Positions 63,516-64,000 of a DNA stretch of 64,000 bases are shown one piece after another. The notes beneath the pieces were generated by a model. That model saw only the letters and a list, made by a program, of their open reading frames with translations, was not told the DNA's origin and searched no databases. The DNA is from Breoghania sp. (GTDB lineage: Bacteria > Pseudomonadota > Alphaproteobacteria > Rhizobiales > Stappiaceae). The DNA lies in the NCBI RefSeq assembly GCF_030066895.1, contig NZ_JASJAV010000001.1, positions 124,001 to 188,000 on the forward strand, written 5' to 3'. Every line of letters begins with the position of its first letter. Position 1 is the first letter of the stretch. A program made the position numbers and the translations under genes.

Positions 63516-64000
63516 CTAAACCAGCGCGAACAGACGGCTCGGACCGCCCGATGCACCGACGATCTTCGGCGCAGCGACGACGAGCGTCGCACCGGCGGCG
63601 GGCACCTCATCGAGATTGGCCATCGCCTCCATGCCCCAGCGCCCGGAAGGCAACCAGGCGTAGTGGGTCGCAAAATCCGGCGAGAGGCCGTGGTCGAGCG
63701 ACAACGTATCCACGCCAAGCCCGACGAGCCCGCGCTCCATTGCCAGCTTCGCCGCCTCGATGCCGAATCACGGAAAATGCATCTTGCCGTCCGCATCGGC
63801 GTTGCGGAACTTGTCGGAGGTCGCGTATTGGCCCCAACCGGAATTCATGGCGATACACCCGCCTTCCGGCAGCGTGCCGTTGGCCGCCTCCCACTCCTCC
63901 AGATCCTCAGGCGTAACCTGATAATCGACGTTTTCCGCAGTCTTCGCCTTCACGTCGATGACCGCGAGAGGAACGACAAGCTGGTAGGTCGGCACATCGG
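63516..64000 (-). pseudogene. Cyclase family protein (kynurenine formamidase-like), 5' partial, in-frame TGA
   Basis: C-terminal part of a PF04199-type hydrolase; the gene starts beyond the window. The visible part has LVVPLAVIDVKAKTAENVDY, LPEGGCIAMNSGWGQYATSD, then KMHFP followed by TGA (63768-63770) and, in the same frame, FGIEAAKLAMERGLVGLGVD, TLSLDHGLSPDFATHYAWLP and LVVAAPKIVGASGGPSRLFA to 63516. The family has HFPGFG at this point, so GGA has become TGA. The metal-binding HxGTHxDxPxH motif would lie upstream and cannot be checked. Confidence 0.8.

Overview
The window looks like a chromosome segment of an alphaproteobacterium, most likely Hyphomicrobiales (Rhizobiales). The reasons are the high GC content, the alphaproteobacterial gene order dgt-argS-SPOR protein-nagZ-scpA-scpB-tatABC-serS-surE-pcm-nlpD-like and yajC-secD-secF, the pair of 49-residue DUF1127 proteins, and the DnaA-related replication regulator hda beside a PerM-like permease and pgsA/purM. 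I see no rRNA, tRNA, CRISPR array, insertion sequence or integrase.

Layout. Bases 1-8155 hold a broken di-haem peroxidase, ssb (-), a broken ialB-like gene, a SapC-family gene, and a cassette of DUF6916, GNAT, beta-propeller and two phage-tail-collar genes, mostly broken. Bases 8389-18204 (-) are the remains of one gene of about 3,270 codons: an inverse autotransporter (intimin-type barrel) with a giant beta-helix passenger in four modules. uvrA (+) follows at 18614, so ssb and uvrA, which commonly lie back to back, are about 16.7 kb apart here. Bases 22587-23607 hold two DUF1127 genes, the first followed by an array of CCUCCUCCC-loop (cuckoo/CcsR type) small RNAs. Next come trmFO, homologues of the complex I assembly factors NDUFAF6 and NDUFAF3, secF-secD-yajC, and then the housekeeping cluster to 48595. 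erpA, xthA, hda, PerM, pgsA, purM, purN, a glycosyltransferase, a molybdopterin oxidoreductase, ndk, a GST, DinB, a DUF971 protein, moaA and a cyclase end the window.

The main theme is gene breakage. I count about 41 frameshifts or in-frame stops in 18 genes, nearly all dispensable: peroxidase, adhesin, tail-collar, nagZ, ABC ATPase, enoyl-CoA hydratase, glycosyltransferase, molybdoenzyme, moaA, purN and others. About 33 kb of essential or housekeeping coding sequence (uvrA, secD, argS, serS, tatABC, scpAB, purM, dgt and the 798-residue SPOR protein) shows none. The broken genes are still nearly full length and easy to recognise. That fits very recent, selective pseudogene formation, as in a newly host-restricted lineage, better than uniform sequencing error, although poor assembly quality cannot be excluded from the sequence alone. 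Three tandem duplications of 24-28 bp and several lost active-site residues point the same way.

The genes that still work together are SecDF-YajC and TatABC (protein export), ScpAB (chromosome segregation), Ssb/UvrA/XthA/Hda/Dgt (DNA maintenance and dNTP control), the SPOR and NlpD-like proteins (cell wall and division), and ErpA plus the NDUFAF3/6 homologues (respiratory complex maturation). MoaA and the one molybdoenzyme in the window are both broken, and purN is broken beside an intact purM, so whole functions rather than random genes may be being lost.
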